A DNA stretch of 64,000 nucleotides from Saprospiraceae bacterium (GTDB taxonomy: Bacteria > Bacteroidota > Bacteroidia > Chitinophagales > Saprospiraceae), in NCBI GenBank assembly GCA_028284395.1, contig JANQRV010000402.1:1-64000 (forward strand), read 5' to 3'. Below are positions 36,704 through 45,497 of this stretch, in pieces. How positions within the stretch are numbered: the stretch's first letter is position 1; each line of letters opens with the position of its first letter. Made by a program: the position numbers and the translations under genes. Under the pieces are notes generated by a model. That model saw only the letters and a list, made by a program, of their open reading frames with translations, ran no database searches and had not been told where the DNA came from.

Positions 36704-38044
36704 ATGAATCAACCGAATAATAAAGATCAGGGTTTGTCTTTCAAGAATCTTCTGGAAAAATTACAGGAAGATAGTTGGCAACTGGAATTACTGGTTTCTG
36801 GTTTTGCCATCGTTTTGGTTGTTGGAGCCTATGAACCCTTGAGGGATCTGAATTTATCCGCTTCGTTGTTGTCTTTGAGTATTGAGCGAAACTTTTTCTT
36901 CCAGTTACCAGTTCTAATTCTCTTTTTTGGATGGCTATCTTTATTGGTCAACCTTACTGCACATGTTCTTTTTCGTGGACTTTGGATTAGTACGATTGGG
37001 CTGCGATATGTTTCGGGAGAGGTGGATTACGAAGCCCTTAAACTATCGCCGCGATTTCGAAAATTCCTGGAACGGAAGATCGGGTCGTTTGACCGATACA
37101 TCGAAGGGTTGGAGAACCTATGCAGCATCATCTTTGCATTTACTTTTCTAATTATCTTTTCCTTCATTTCTTTTGGATTATACATCATTCTGGTTGGGGC
37201 CGTTTCGAATTTTTTACAGGGCCTGGAAGATATAATCGGAGAGAAGCCGTCGAAGTTCATCACTGTTTCAACAGGTATCTTTTTGTTGATTTCCGGATTG
37301 ATTTACTTCATCGACTTCATCACCTTAGGCTTTTTTAAGCGCAAGAGATGGACGGCCAGGTGGTATATGCCTATCTATCGATTCATGAGCCTGATAACGC
37401 TGTCTTTCATCTACCGCCCCATCTACTACAATCTAATTGACAATCGCTTTGGCCGGCGGATTGGCTTCCTGATGGTTCCCTATATTGTCATCCTGGGGCT
37501 AATAGCCACCATGGAATTTACCACTCATCCCTTTTTCCCTGAGAAAGAAGCTTCGCATTTGAGATTTCGAGCCGATTATTATGATGACCTTCGGGAAGAG
37601 CGTTCGTTGGTGACAACTCCATCTTTACCTTCGCCTTATATTGGAAACGGCTACCTGGAATTGTTCATACCTTATATGCCGATCAGGGATGATGAGCGCA
37701 TCAAGAATTTTTGTCCGGGTTTTAGTTCTGGCAAAAAAACCAGATTGGGTACGGATGTGATCATCATCAATACAGGGAAAGAACCACCCGTTGATTACCG
37801 GGCGAAAGCAGATTCATCCTTTTTATGCCTGACCGGCATTTATCGGGTGACGGTGGACGACAGCCTGTTTCAAGCCATTGATTACGACCTATACGCTCAC
37901 CCCAACCAAGAGGAAAAAGGGCTGAGGGCAATACTCGACGTTGCCTTTTTGAATCGTGGTCGCCACGAACTCTTAGTCGAAAAGTTACAGGCCGATTCAA
38001 TTGCATGGGATACTTTCTCCATTATTCCATTTTGGGTCGAATGA
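36704..38044 (+). CDS. Unrecognised multi-pass membrane protein
   Basis: 446 residues. About six hydrophobic helices lie in the first 270 residues (near 28-45, 65-88, 132-165, 195-215, 230-245 and 255-270), with a long soluble loop around 90-130. The last 170 residues are outside the membrane core and include Cys residues in KNFCPGFSSG and SSFLCLTG, plus many charged residues. I do not recognise a family. No signal peptide is present. It stands alone between the efflux operon and a small lipoprotein gene, with no coupled neighbour to suggest a role. Confidence 0.75.
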   Translation: MNQPNNKDQGLSFKNLLEKLQEDSWQLELLVSGFAIVLVVGAYEPLRDLNLSASLLSLSIERNFFFQLPVLILFFGWLSLLVNLTAHVLFRGLWISTIGLRYVSGEVDYEALKLSPRFRKFLERKIGSFDRYIEGLENLCSIIFAFTFLIIFSFISFGLYIILVGAVSNFLQGLEDIIGEKPSKFITVSTGIFLLISGLIYFIDFITLGFFKRKRWTARWYMPIYRFMSLITLSFIYRPIYYNLIDNRFGRRIGFLMVPYIVILGLIATMEFTTHPFFPEKEASHLRFRADYYDDLREERSLVTTPSLPSPYIGNGYLELFIPYMPIRDDERIKNFCPGFSSGKKTRLGTDVIIINTGKEPPVDYRAKADSSFLCLTGIYRVTVDDSLFQAIDYDLYAHPNQEEKGLRAILDVAFLNRGRHELLVEKLQADSIAWDTFSIIPFWVE

Positions 38045-38291
38045 GATGGACCTTGTTTTGGCATCAAGGCGACAATATCAAATGGCATCGGTCGCAATTT
38101 TCACGTTCCGAATTACGCTAATTAAATGTCTTTTGTAAACGCCCGTATTTGCATTCGAAAATTACGTGATCATTTGTCAGCCATCTGGAAGAATCTTCTT
38201 GAAAGGGGAGACATATTCTCTGGTTATCACACCATAAGGAGACGGCTCAGATCAAGCTGAAACTATTTTCTATCTCCAAACACAGAAAACA

Positions 38292-38837
38292 ATGAATTGT
38301 AAATTCGAAAAGTGGACTTTTCTGGCGATCATTTTAATATTGTTGGTCGGTTGCGCCGAAGATGAAGATCCCGTAACCGCCATCGAAGAAGAACCAGAAG
38401 AGCAAACACCCATTCAGGCATATAATAACGTGGACCGAGAACTCTGGATCTATTACGATCGATTTGAAAAAGAAGCCGCCGAAAGAGGCATACAAATAGA
38501 CCTGCGTCGGGAACGAATTACCGGAGAAATCTCAGAATTGCATGAAGACGGAGTTGCAGGACAGTGTAACTACAGTTCTTTTTTTCCAAATGAAATCATA
38601 GTTGATAAGGCCTTTTGGGACCGTGCCAATGATCGATCCCGTGAATTTGTAGTATTCCACGAATTAGGACACTGCAGTTTAGGGCGTGAACATCGAGAAG
38701 CATCTTTTTCTAACGGTGTCTGTCGCAGCCTGATGCGAAGCGGTACCGGCAATTGCATTGACAATTATCGCACTTCCACCCGTGATACCTATCTGGATGA
38801 ATTATTCGACCAACGATTTTTCAATGAAATTAATTAG
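38292..38837 (+). CDS. Putative zinc metallopeptidase lipoprotein (HELGH)
   Basis: 181 residues, with a lipobox ending at Cys21 (LLVGC) and an acidic linker. The motif H123-E-L-G-H127-C-S-L-G-R-E-H134 provides three possible zinc ligands, one residue longer than the metzincin HExxHxxGxxH. Fifteen residues later SLMRSG could be a Met-turn. Cys residues at 92, 128, 144 and 155 may form disulfides. It looks like a surface or periplasmic zincin of a small Bacteroidota family; protease activity is inferred. It is convergent with the nucleotidyltransferase gene 14 bases away. Confidence 0.75.
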   Translation: MNCKFEKWTFLAIILILLVGCAEDEDPVTAIEEEPEEQTPIQAYNNVDRELWIYYDRFEKEAAERGIQIDLRRERITGEISELHEDGVAGQCNYSSFFPNEIIVDKAFWDRANDRSREFVVFHELGHCSLGREHREASFSNGVCRSLMRSGTGNCIDNYRTSTRDTYLDELFDQRFFNEIN

Positions 38838-38851
38838 CATGGGGAAGAGGG

Positions 38852-39847
38852 CTAGCTAAAATCAATCTCCGTGTTGTCACCGATATTGAGACTTTGGCGA
38901 ATGCCAACAATGGAAGCGTCATGACCGACGATCGATTGTTCTAAGTTGATCTCCTTGATAGAGGCGAAATTTCCTATGATGGAATTTTTGACTATTGCAT
39001 TATTGATCTTCGTATTGCTTCCAATAGTGACATGGGGCCCTACAATAGAATTGGAAATTTCGCAGTTTTCTCCAATGCTGACCGGGTGAATAATGATGGA
39101 GTTGTCAAATCCTGGAAGGTTGGAGGAGGCATAACCCTCCCGATCTAGAAAAGTGGCGTTGGTTTCCAATAGAATCTCCCGGACACCACAATTAAACCAA
39201 TTATCAACATTGAAGATGTCAAAATGAATACCGTCATTGACCATGGTCATCAATGCATCGGTCAGAGGATATTCACCATTGGTACTGACTTCATTTCTCA
39301 TATTAAAGTCGATCGCTTCCACCAATTGTTGTACCTCTTTGACTTTATAAATTCCGACAAGAGCAAGGTCGGACTTCGGAATCCTGGGTTTTTCAGACAG
39401 GGAACAAATCTTACCATCACGGTCGTGTTCTACTATTCCAAATTCCCAGGGGGCCAGTACTTTTTTGACGCCTAGACAAGAGGACGGATGCTTGACCATT
39501 GCTTGGAAATCTGCGTCAATAATCACATCGCCGAAGAAAATGAAAAGTTCGTCTTTCTCTTGAAGATGCTGCTTAGCTGTCCAGATGGCATGAGCAGACC
39601 CAAGCCGCTCCTCTTGTTTGACAAAGATCTTATTGAGGTCAGGATAATTCTTTTCGACGTAGTTTTTAATTTTTTCACCCAGATATCCGATAATGAAAAT
39701 AAAGTCTCTGATGCCAACCTCGGTCAATTGATCAATGATGAAGGAAATGATCGGTTTCCCGGCAATGGGGATCAGTGGTTTGGGCTGCGTATAAGTGAGT
39801 GGCCTTAGACGTGTTCCTGCGCCAGCAACTGGAATTATTGCTTTCAT
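38852..39847 (-). CDS. Sugar-1-phosphate nucleotidyltransferase (RmlA/GlmU-like)
   Basis: 331 residues. The N-terminal nucleotidyltransferase domain has the signature GAGTRLRPLT (9-18) and the substrate Lys region PKPLIPIAGKP, with FFGDVIID for the metal Asp. From about 240 the chain becomes a left-handed beta-helix with hexapeptide repeats (SIGENCEISNSIVG, HVTIGSNTKINNAIV). It makes an NDP-sugar from a sugar 1-phosphate, such as dTDP-glucose or UDP-GlcNAc type; the base and sugar cannot be fixed. No acyltransferase partner gene is adjacent. MurU-type activity with the kinase fusion at 53258 is a possibility but the genes are far apart. Confidence 0.85.
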   Translation of the reverse strand: MKAIIPVAGAGTRLRPLTYTQPKPLIPIAGKPIISFIIDQLTEVGIRDFIFIIGYLGEKIKNYVEKNYPDLNKIFVKQEERLGSAHAIWTAKQHLQEKDELFIFFGDVIIDADFQAMVKHPSSCLGVKKVLAPWEFGIVEHDRDGKICSLSEKPRIPKSDLALVGIYKVKEVQQLVEAIDFNMRNEVSTNGEYPLTDALMTMVNDGIHFDIFNVDNWFNCGVREILLETNATFLDREGYASSNLPGFDNSIIIHPVSIGENCEISNSIVGPHVTIGSNTKINNAIVKNSIIGNFASIKEINLEQSIVGHDASIVGIRQSLNIGDNTEIDFS

Positions 39848-39965
39848 ATTACTATCGATACACTGATAGAAAAAATTACGATTAATAAATGGTACGGTAA
39901 AATGGCACCAATGTTGGTTCTAGGCTGTATGATATCGGAGGAGGGCCAAGATAATTATTTTATCA

Positions 39966-40511
39966 TCAATTTTCTGAATAGGCCTCCACGCCCAGATCCA
40001 CACCCGCTTGATCATAGGGCATTACAAAAAACCTGTATTCCTTGTCGAGTTGAGCTTTGATTAGTGCTTTTATTCTTTGGGAAAAATGTTCGTCCTCGTC
40101 TCTGGTTTTCAACCAAAGTACAAAGAAGCACCGTTCCTTATCGGGCATAATATCGGCAATTTCTGTCCAAAAGCCCCATTCTCCAAAGAATTGTGGCCAA
40201 CGTTGAATGATTTTCCTGAGTAGCCGATAAAATGGTTTGCGTAAAAAATAACGTTCAATGATGTCTACCACTTGCAGTGTATCGGAGACCTTCTTACAGA
40301 AAAGGTCCGCAACTTCTTGTGCTTCCGGGCTTTCGCGGCGATAGTTTTTGACTTCAATACAGAGCATTCTAACGTTTGGCTGAAAAGCTATGAAATCTAC
40401 TGCTTTGAACCCTTTTCCGCTTAGCCATCTGTAGTACCGGTGGTCGTCAAACTTTTTGACGATCCAGTCATTCGTGAAACGGAAAACCCATCCGCTTTCT
40501 GAAAACTCCAT
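39966..40511 (-). CDS. Hypothetical protein with PD-(D/E)XK nuclease-like core
   Basis: 181 residues with no signal peptide. The segment GFKAVDFIAFQPNVRMLCIEVKNYR has the order Asp39 ... Glu53-Val-Lys55 on two strands, the pattern of restriction-endonuclease-like folds (D-(x)n-ExK). The rest is helical with a conserved-looking WPQFFGEWGFWTE block. It may be a DNA or RNA nuclease, or a fold relative that lost activity. It does not lie beside a methyltransferase or helicase, so no restriction system is evident. Family not recognised. Confidence 0.7.
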   Translation of the reverse strand: MEFSESGWVFRFTNDWIVKKFDDHRYYRWLSGKGFKAVDFIAFQPNVRMLCIEVKNYRRESPEAQEVADLFCKKVSDTLQVVDIIERYFLRKPFYRLLRKIIQRWPQFFGEWGFWTEIADIMPDKERCFFVLWLKTRDEDEHFSQRIKALIKAQLDKEYRFFVMPYDQAGVDLGVEAYSEN

Positions 40512-40651
40512 TTATGCTGCGAACTATTTTGCACTTTTGAAATACCACTTCGATCTACACCATTGTAGAACTTGGACCTAACCCGGTAGTTGATGAACTA
40601 CTGAAGGTCATAAAAAGTTCAGAAGAGACCTAAGGTTTGTTGCATTTCCTT

Positions 40652-43201
40652 TCAATTTCTTCGATTTTTCTTCTTTTCGCCGAATAATAAATCATTCCAG
40701 AACTCCTTTCTCCGAACTCTCCGTTCATCTCTTCGAAGCTGCTTACCCGCTAAACGGGCCAACCTTTCGGAATAGTCATATAGAGATTCGAATCGCCTCT
40801 TTGGCTTTCGCTCCATTAGTGTGATCAATTGTTCTACGGGGATGTCCGGTAATTGGCGTTTCAGAGTCATGTAATCCTCAATATTCTCTTCATTCCAATA
40901 ATCTGCTATAATAGGCATTTCTTCTAAGTAGGGCGGACACTGCATCAATGCCCAACTTTCGCGGGCGAGTTCTGGAAATTTGGCGTATTTCCAGTTTTTG
41001 AATTCTGGATCTGCGTATACCTTCTTCATGAATTTACCCCAAATCGGTAATGCAGTATTGGCCCCTTGTCCCGCAGACAGCGACTTAAAATGAATTGCAG
41101 GATGCTCGGCGCCCACCCAAACACCAGCAACAATTTTGGGTGTGAAACCAATGAACCATCCATCAGAGTGATTTTGAGTAGTACCGGTCTTGCCAGCGAT
41201 TGGATTGTAAAGCCCGTGTCGGTAGCGAAGTCGCTTTGCTGTCCCACTGTCAACCACTGTTTGCATCATTTTTATCATGATATCTGCGTGATCCTGCGAA
41301 AGAACTTCTTCGAAAGTGCTTGGATCCGGCCGATCAAATTCAACGATGACTTGTCCGCTACTGGTTTCGATGCGGTCGAGATAGTGCATTTCCGGACGGC
41401 GGCCACGATTGGCAAATGTTCCGTAGACCTGTACCATGTCAGAAAGAGAAGCTTCCATTGTCCCTAAAGCAATGGAGGGAACGGGAGGGATTGGACTATC
41501 GATTCCCATATTGTGAGCCAAGGTGACTACAGAGTCAATGCCTCCGCGCATCAATACTTCGACTGCGGCGACGTTGACAGAATTACTTAATGCCCCTTCC
41601 ATGGAATAGACTCCTCCGTATTTACCGTCGGAATTACGCGGCTGCCAATATTCAAATTCTTCGTAAGTCTTAAGTTCATTATTAGTGTATTCACAGGGGA
41701 GCATGCCATTGATTAGAGCCTGTGCGAAAACGACGGGCTTAAAAGTGGAGCCAACCTGACGACGAGCCTTTACGTGATCGTATTGGAAGTATTGATAGTT
41801 GATTCCACCTACCCATGCCTTGACTAAGCCAGTTTGGGGTTCCATTGCCAAGAAGCCGGTATTTAGGATTGTCAGGTAGTATTTGATGGAATCAATCGGG
41901 CTTTTTTCGGTTTGTATATAACCTCCATCCTTCCAATTGAAAATGGTCATTTTGACCGTATCTTCCATAATGTCGATGATCTGATCATCGCTGAGCCCCT
42001 TTTTCTTTAGGTTTTGATACCGATTTGAATTGTGAAGAGCATTTTTGAAGGCGTCACTCTTTCCCCAGGGGGTTCCACGGGCCCATTCTTTATAATATTG
42101 TCCTTGTAAAATGGCCATGTGTTCGTTGACAGCAGCTTCCGCATAGCGTTGGAGTTTGGTATTGATGGTCGTGTAAATCTTTAATCCGTCGGTTCGAAGA
42201 TTATAGGTGCTTCCATCTGGCTTTTTATAGTCCTTCAGGATTTCTTCTACCTTCAGTCGTAGGTGCTCGCTGAAATACAGACCCAGTGATTGATCATTGC
42301 TCCGATAAGCATGTACATCGAGCTCGAGCTGTTGAATCGAGTCCCGCACTTCTGTTTCCAAATAGCCGTATTTGTGCATTTGAGCCAATACCGTATTTCT
42401 TCGGCGCAAGGAGCGTTCGGGATGTCTTACGGGATGGTAAATGCTATTGCCTTTCAGCATGCCGACGAGTACTGCAGCCTCCTCAAGTTGTAAATCTTGG
42501 GGGGATTTGTCAAAAAACCTTTGTGCAGCTACCTTGATTCCATAGATGTTGTCGCCGAAGGGAACCGTATTTAAATACAATTTGAGTAATTCTTCTTTTG
42601 AGTACAGTTTTTCAAGTCTCCGGGCTATGAACGTCTCTTTCAGTTTGCTAACAAGGATGGTAAAGGGAGGGTGCTCTTCCCGGGGAAAGACGTTCTTGGC
42701 AAGTTGTTGACTTAAGGTACTGCCTCCTCCGGACGATCTATTATCCATTAAAATAGTCTTCACCAGGACTCTCAACCATGCTTTGAAATCGATGCCTCCG
42801 TGTTCAAAGAAACGGGCGTCTTCTGTAGCGATTAAAGCATTGATGAGATGTGGAGATATCTCTGTGAAATCTGCATTGATCCGGTTTTGAACGTAGTACT
42901 TTCGAAAGAGTACACCATCTTCAGAGTAAACTTCGGAAGCAGTGCTATTGCGAATGTTTTTGAGTTCAGCATAGTCCGGAAGCTGACCGTAAAATCCGGT
43001 ATATGTCAAAGTTACAATGGTTGCTAGAAATAATAGTAAGATACCGGCAACGCTTCCTAATGCCATTACGGTGAGTAGCCATTTGGGGTAGCTACTTAGC
43101 TTTTCGGAAATTCGGCTACCAATTCTGCCGAAGAAGCGTTTCCAGGACCGCAGGGTAATGGCCCACCATCGTTTGTTAAATAGAGAGATTTTCTGCTTCA
43201 T
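40652..43201 (-). CDS. Class A penicillin-binding protein (PBP1A-like)
   Basis: 849 residues, a bifunctional peptidoglycan synthase. A cytoplasmic basic tail and one membrane helix (about 42-66) are followed by the GT51 glycosyltransferase domain, with the catalytic Glu127 in ATEDARFFEHGGID and the block GGSTLSQQLAKN at 159-170. The transpeptidase domain has Ser485 in STFK (485-488), SVN at 541-543 and KTGT at 671-674, so all three penicillin-binding motifs are intact. The C-terminal tail is basic. It polymerises and crosslinks glycan strands at the outer face of the inner membrane. It is 96 bases downstream of the PorE-like gene on the same strand. Confidence 0.92.
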   Translation of the reverse strand: MKQKISLFNKRWWAITLRSWKRFFGRIGSRISEKLSSYPKWLLTVMALGSVAGILLLFLATIVTLTYTGFYGQLPDYAELKNIRNSTASEVYSEDGVLFRKYYVQNRINADFTEISPHLINALIATEDARFFEHGGIDFKAWLRVLVKTILMDNRSSGGGSTLSQQLAKNVFPREEHPPFTILVSKLKETFIARRLEKLYSKEELLKLYLNTVPFGDNIYGIKVAAQRFFDKSPQDLQLEEAAVLVGMLKGNSIYHPVRHPERSLRRRNTVLAQMHKYGYLETEVRDSIQQLELDVHAYRSNDQSLGLYFSEHLRLKVEEILKDYKKPDGSTYNLRTDGLKIYTTINTKLQRYAEAAVNEHMAILQGQYYKEWARGTPWGKSDAFKNALHNSNRYQNLKKKGLSDDQIIDIMEDTVKMTIFNWKDGGYIQTEKSPIDSIKYYLTILNTGFLAMEPQTGLVKAWVGGINYQYFQYDHVKARRQVGSTFKPVVFAQALINGMLPCEYTNNELKTYEEFEYWQPRNSDGKYGGVYSMEGALSNSVNVAAVEVLMRGGIDSVVTLAHNMGIDSPIPPVPSIALGTMEASLSDMVQVYGTFANRGRRPEMHYLDRIETSSGQVIVEFDRPDPSTFEEVLSQDHADIMIKMMQTVVDSGTAKRLRYRHGLYNPIAGKTGTTQNHSDGWFIGFTPKIVAGVWVGAEHPAIHFKSLSAGQGANTALPIWGKFMKKVYADPEFKNWKYAKFPELARESWALMQCPPYLEEMPIIADYWNEENIEDYMTLKRQLPDIPVEQLITLMERKPKRRFESLYDYSERLARLAGKQLRRDERRVRRKEFWNDLLFGEKKKNRRN

Positions 43202-43297
43202 TCAAAATGCTGCCTTGCAGGTTTTATAAGGACAATGCAATATAACAAAAAGTTTAAATTTTTATTTTAAAAACAAATTGTGTTTTTTGTTGTGGGC

Positions 43298-45253
43298 TTA
43301 TTTATTCAGAACAACGAACTCTGTCCGTCGGTTATTCTGCCTTCCGTCTGGTGTATCGTTGGTATCAATTGGTTGACTTTCGCCATAGCCCTTGGCTTGT
43401 AGTCTTGCGGCATTGATGCCCTCATCGATCAAAAAAGTCATCACGGCCTTTGCTCTAGCCTCAGATAGCAATTGGTTGTCATTTTCCGACCCCACATTAT
43501 CAGTGTGCCCATTGATTTGGATTGTCAAGCTAGGGTTTTCAATGAGGAGATCTCTAAGTCGATTTAATTCTATACGGGAAGTTGGCTTCAATGCTGCCGA
43601 TGCGCTCTCAAAAAACACATTTTTCAGAATTATTGGTTGGGATGGAGGTATGTTTTCGGTGATTGCCTCTTCCGGGATCGGGGTCAATCCTATTTTCATG
43701 ACATATGGCTCTTCTAAGCTGTTGTCGGTAGTCAGATCAAAGTTTTCGGAGTAAAATAGATAACCCGCCTTGGCCACATTTAGCGCGTAACTTTGCCCGG
43801 CGGGGATACAGATTAAAAACTGCCCGGACTTATCTGCTCGTACTTTGATAAAGCTATTGCCACTTGCTAACTCATTGATTTCTGCGATGGCGGAAAGTTT
43901 TTCCTGGGTGACGGCATCGAAGACCTCGGCCTTAAGATAGGTCACCGGATTGGGTCGAGCCGATGCTGGCAAATCGAACTGGTAAATGTCTGCATCAGCT
44001 TTGAGAGAGGCACTTTCACTCAGCGTTGTTTCGTCCAGTTTTTTATCGGTAGCAAAATAGGCTGTTTTCCCGTCAAGACTGACAATCATGGCTCCTTCAT
44101 TAGCCGTTGTATTAATGGGGTAACCCAGGTTTTGTGGTTTTCCCCAGGTTCCGTCTTCTTGCTTTTTCGAAAAGTAAAGATCGAAATTACCCATACCGGT
44201 CAAACCATCAGACATAAAATACAAAGTTTGTCCGTCAGCATGAATAAAGGGAGATTGCTCGTCACCGGAAGAGTTGATATTCGGCCCCAAATTAACGGGC
44301 AGACTCCAACCATCCGGCTCCAAATAGCTGACCCAAAGGTCGCGACCTCCCTGGCCTCCCGGTCGGTCGCTGGCAAAGAACAGCGTTCTACTATTAGCCG
44401 AAATGGAGGGAGTGGATTCCCAACTGCGGGAGTTGATTGGGGAGCCCATATTTTGGGCTGAAATCCATTGGTTGTCTTGGATGGCCGAATAGTAAAGGTC
44501 ACAGCTACCTGCTCCACCTTTTCGATTGCAAGCGGTGAAAACGAGAAATTTTCCGTCGGCGGAAATACTCTGAGTTCCTTCGTTTTGACTGGAGTTAATG
44601 CCGACTAATGGCTTAGCTACCTGCCATTCACCATCGACTAATTTGCTGATGAACAAATCTTCCTGTCGATTGACCAGACGTGTGAAGATCAGAAACTCAC
44701 CATCAGCGGTTAAAGCTGGTAGCACTTCGGGATCTGCGGTATTAATATTACCGTTTAACTTTTTTGGAGTAAAAGGTACGGGGTTGGCAATGGCTTGTTT
44801 GGCAAAGCGAGCATTTTCAAGGTGCCTCCGGGCTCTTTGAATCAGTCCCTGATTTCGCTTTTCCAGTTGAATGAATTGTTCGAAGTGTTCGGCTGCAGAT
44901 GCAAAATCACGCAACTTTTGTTCGGTAATGGCCAGTTGATAGATTGCTCTCGGGCGATAGTTGATGTTTAATGCGAAGGCTTTTTCGAAATTGGCCTTGG
45001 CTTCATTGAAATCGCCTTGGTCGTAATAGATTGCGGCCTTAGCTAGATAAACGTCTATAAAATCGGGACTTTCTCCTGCAGCTTTCTCTAGTTGTTTTAA
45101 GGCATTTTGCCAGTCTTCGGCGCGATTGTATTCCTGTGCCTTTTCATAATACTTTAGTGCTTTTTTGTCAGCTGTTTTCTTAGTAACAAACGTAGTTTGA
45201 GCTTCCACGAAGGTCGTGAAAAGAATGAACGTCAGGGCAATTCCAATGCGCAT
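43298..45253 (-). CDS. OmpA family protein with TPR and propeller domains (PorE-like)
   Basis: 651 residues. A signal peptide to about EAQ (19) is followed by TPR repeats at about 30-150, a PD40/WD40-type beta-propeller at about 175-425 (repeats such as DGKFLVFTACNRKGG and NSRTLFFASDRPGGQGG), a carboxypeptidase-regulatory-like segment at about 435-510, and a C-terminal OmpA peptidoglycan-binding domain with GHTDNVG at 582-588 and NNRRTEF near the end. This four-part order is that of PorE of the type IX secretion system, so a T9SS anchoring role is likely; other Bacteroidota paralogues share the layout, so the name is tentative. It lies upstream of a class A PBP gene. Confidence 0.82.
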   Translation of the reverse strand: MRIGIALTFILFTTFVEAQTTFVTKKTADKKALKYYEKAQEYNRAEDWQNALKQLEKAAGESPDFIDVYLAKAAIYYDQGDFNEAKANFEKAFALNINYRPRAIYQLAITEQKLRDFASAAEHFEQFIQLEKRNQGLIQRARRHLENARFAKQAIANPVPFTPKKLNGNINTADPEVLPALTADGEFLIFTRLVNRQEDLFISKLVDGEWQVAKPLVGINSSQNEGTQSISADGKFLVFTACNRKGGAGSCDLYYSAIQDNQWISAQNMGSPINSRSWESTPSISANSRTLFFASDRPGGQGGRDLWVSYLEPDGWSLPVNLGPNINSSGDEQSPFIHADGQTLYFMSDGLTGMGNFDLYFSKKQEDGTWGKPQNLGYPINTTANEGAMIVSLDGKTAYFATDKKLDETTLSESASLKADADIYQFDLPASARPNPVTYLKAEVFDAVTQEKLSAIAEINELASGNSFIKVRADKSGQFLICIPAGQSYALNVAKAGYLFYSENFDLTTDNSLEEPYVMKIGLTPIPEEAITENIPPSQPIILKNVFFESASAALKPTSRIELNRLRDLLIENPSLTIQINGHTDNVGSENDNQLLSEARAKAVMTFLIDEGINAARLQAKGYGESQPIDTNDTPDGRQNNRRTEFVVLNK

Positions 45254-45309
45254 GTAGATGTCTTTTCTCTTTTAACGCTGTTCGGAAAAGGAATATTTTC
45301 GGAAACGGT

Positions 45310-45346
45310 ATCTCGAACGGATGATGGCAAATCATCCGTTCGAGAT
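45310..45346. repeat. 16 bp perfect hairpin
   Basis: ATCTCGAACGGATGAT and its exact complement flank a five-base loop (GGCAA). No T tract follows on either strand, so it is not a classic intrinsic terminator. It lies between the ends of the ileS transcript and the PorE-like gene on the same strand and could stabilise or end the ileS message. Confidence 0.75.
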
Positions 45347-45368
45347 TGATAAAGCCCACGGTATGCTC

Positions 45369-45497
45369 TAGTACTTTTTGTCAAGTTAAACTTGCATCAG
45401 GCTGAATCCATCCTCACTTGCCAACCTGGGGCGACGCCCCGGTTAAAGTATTTGGAGACTTTCAGCCTCGGCTTTCTAAAGTAACAAAGTAGTACTA
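45369..45497. repeat. Nested inverted repeats at the ileS 3' end
   Basis: Outer arms TAGTACTTTTTGT (45369-45381) and ACAAAGTAGTACTA (45484-45497) are nearly complementary. Inside are GGCTGAA (45400) with TTCAGCC (45461), a G/C-rich hairpin at 45423-45444 with one bulged T, and a small palindrome CAAGTTAAACTTG (45381-45394). The right outer arm contains the ileS stop codon. Confidence 0.55.
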
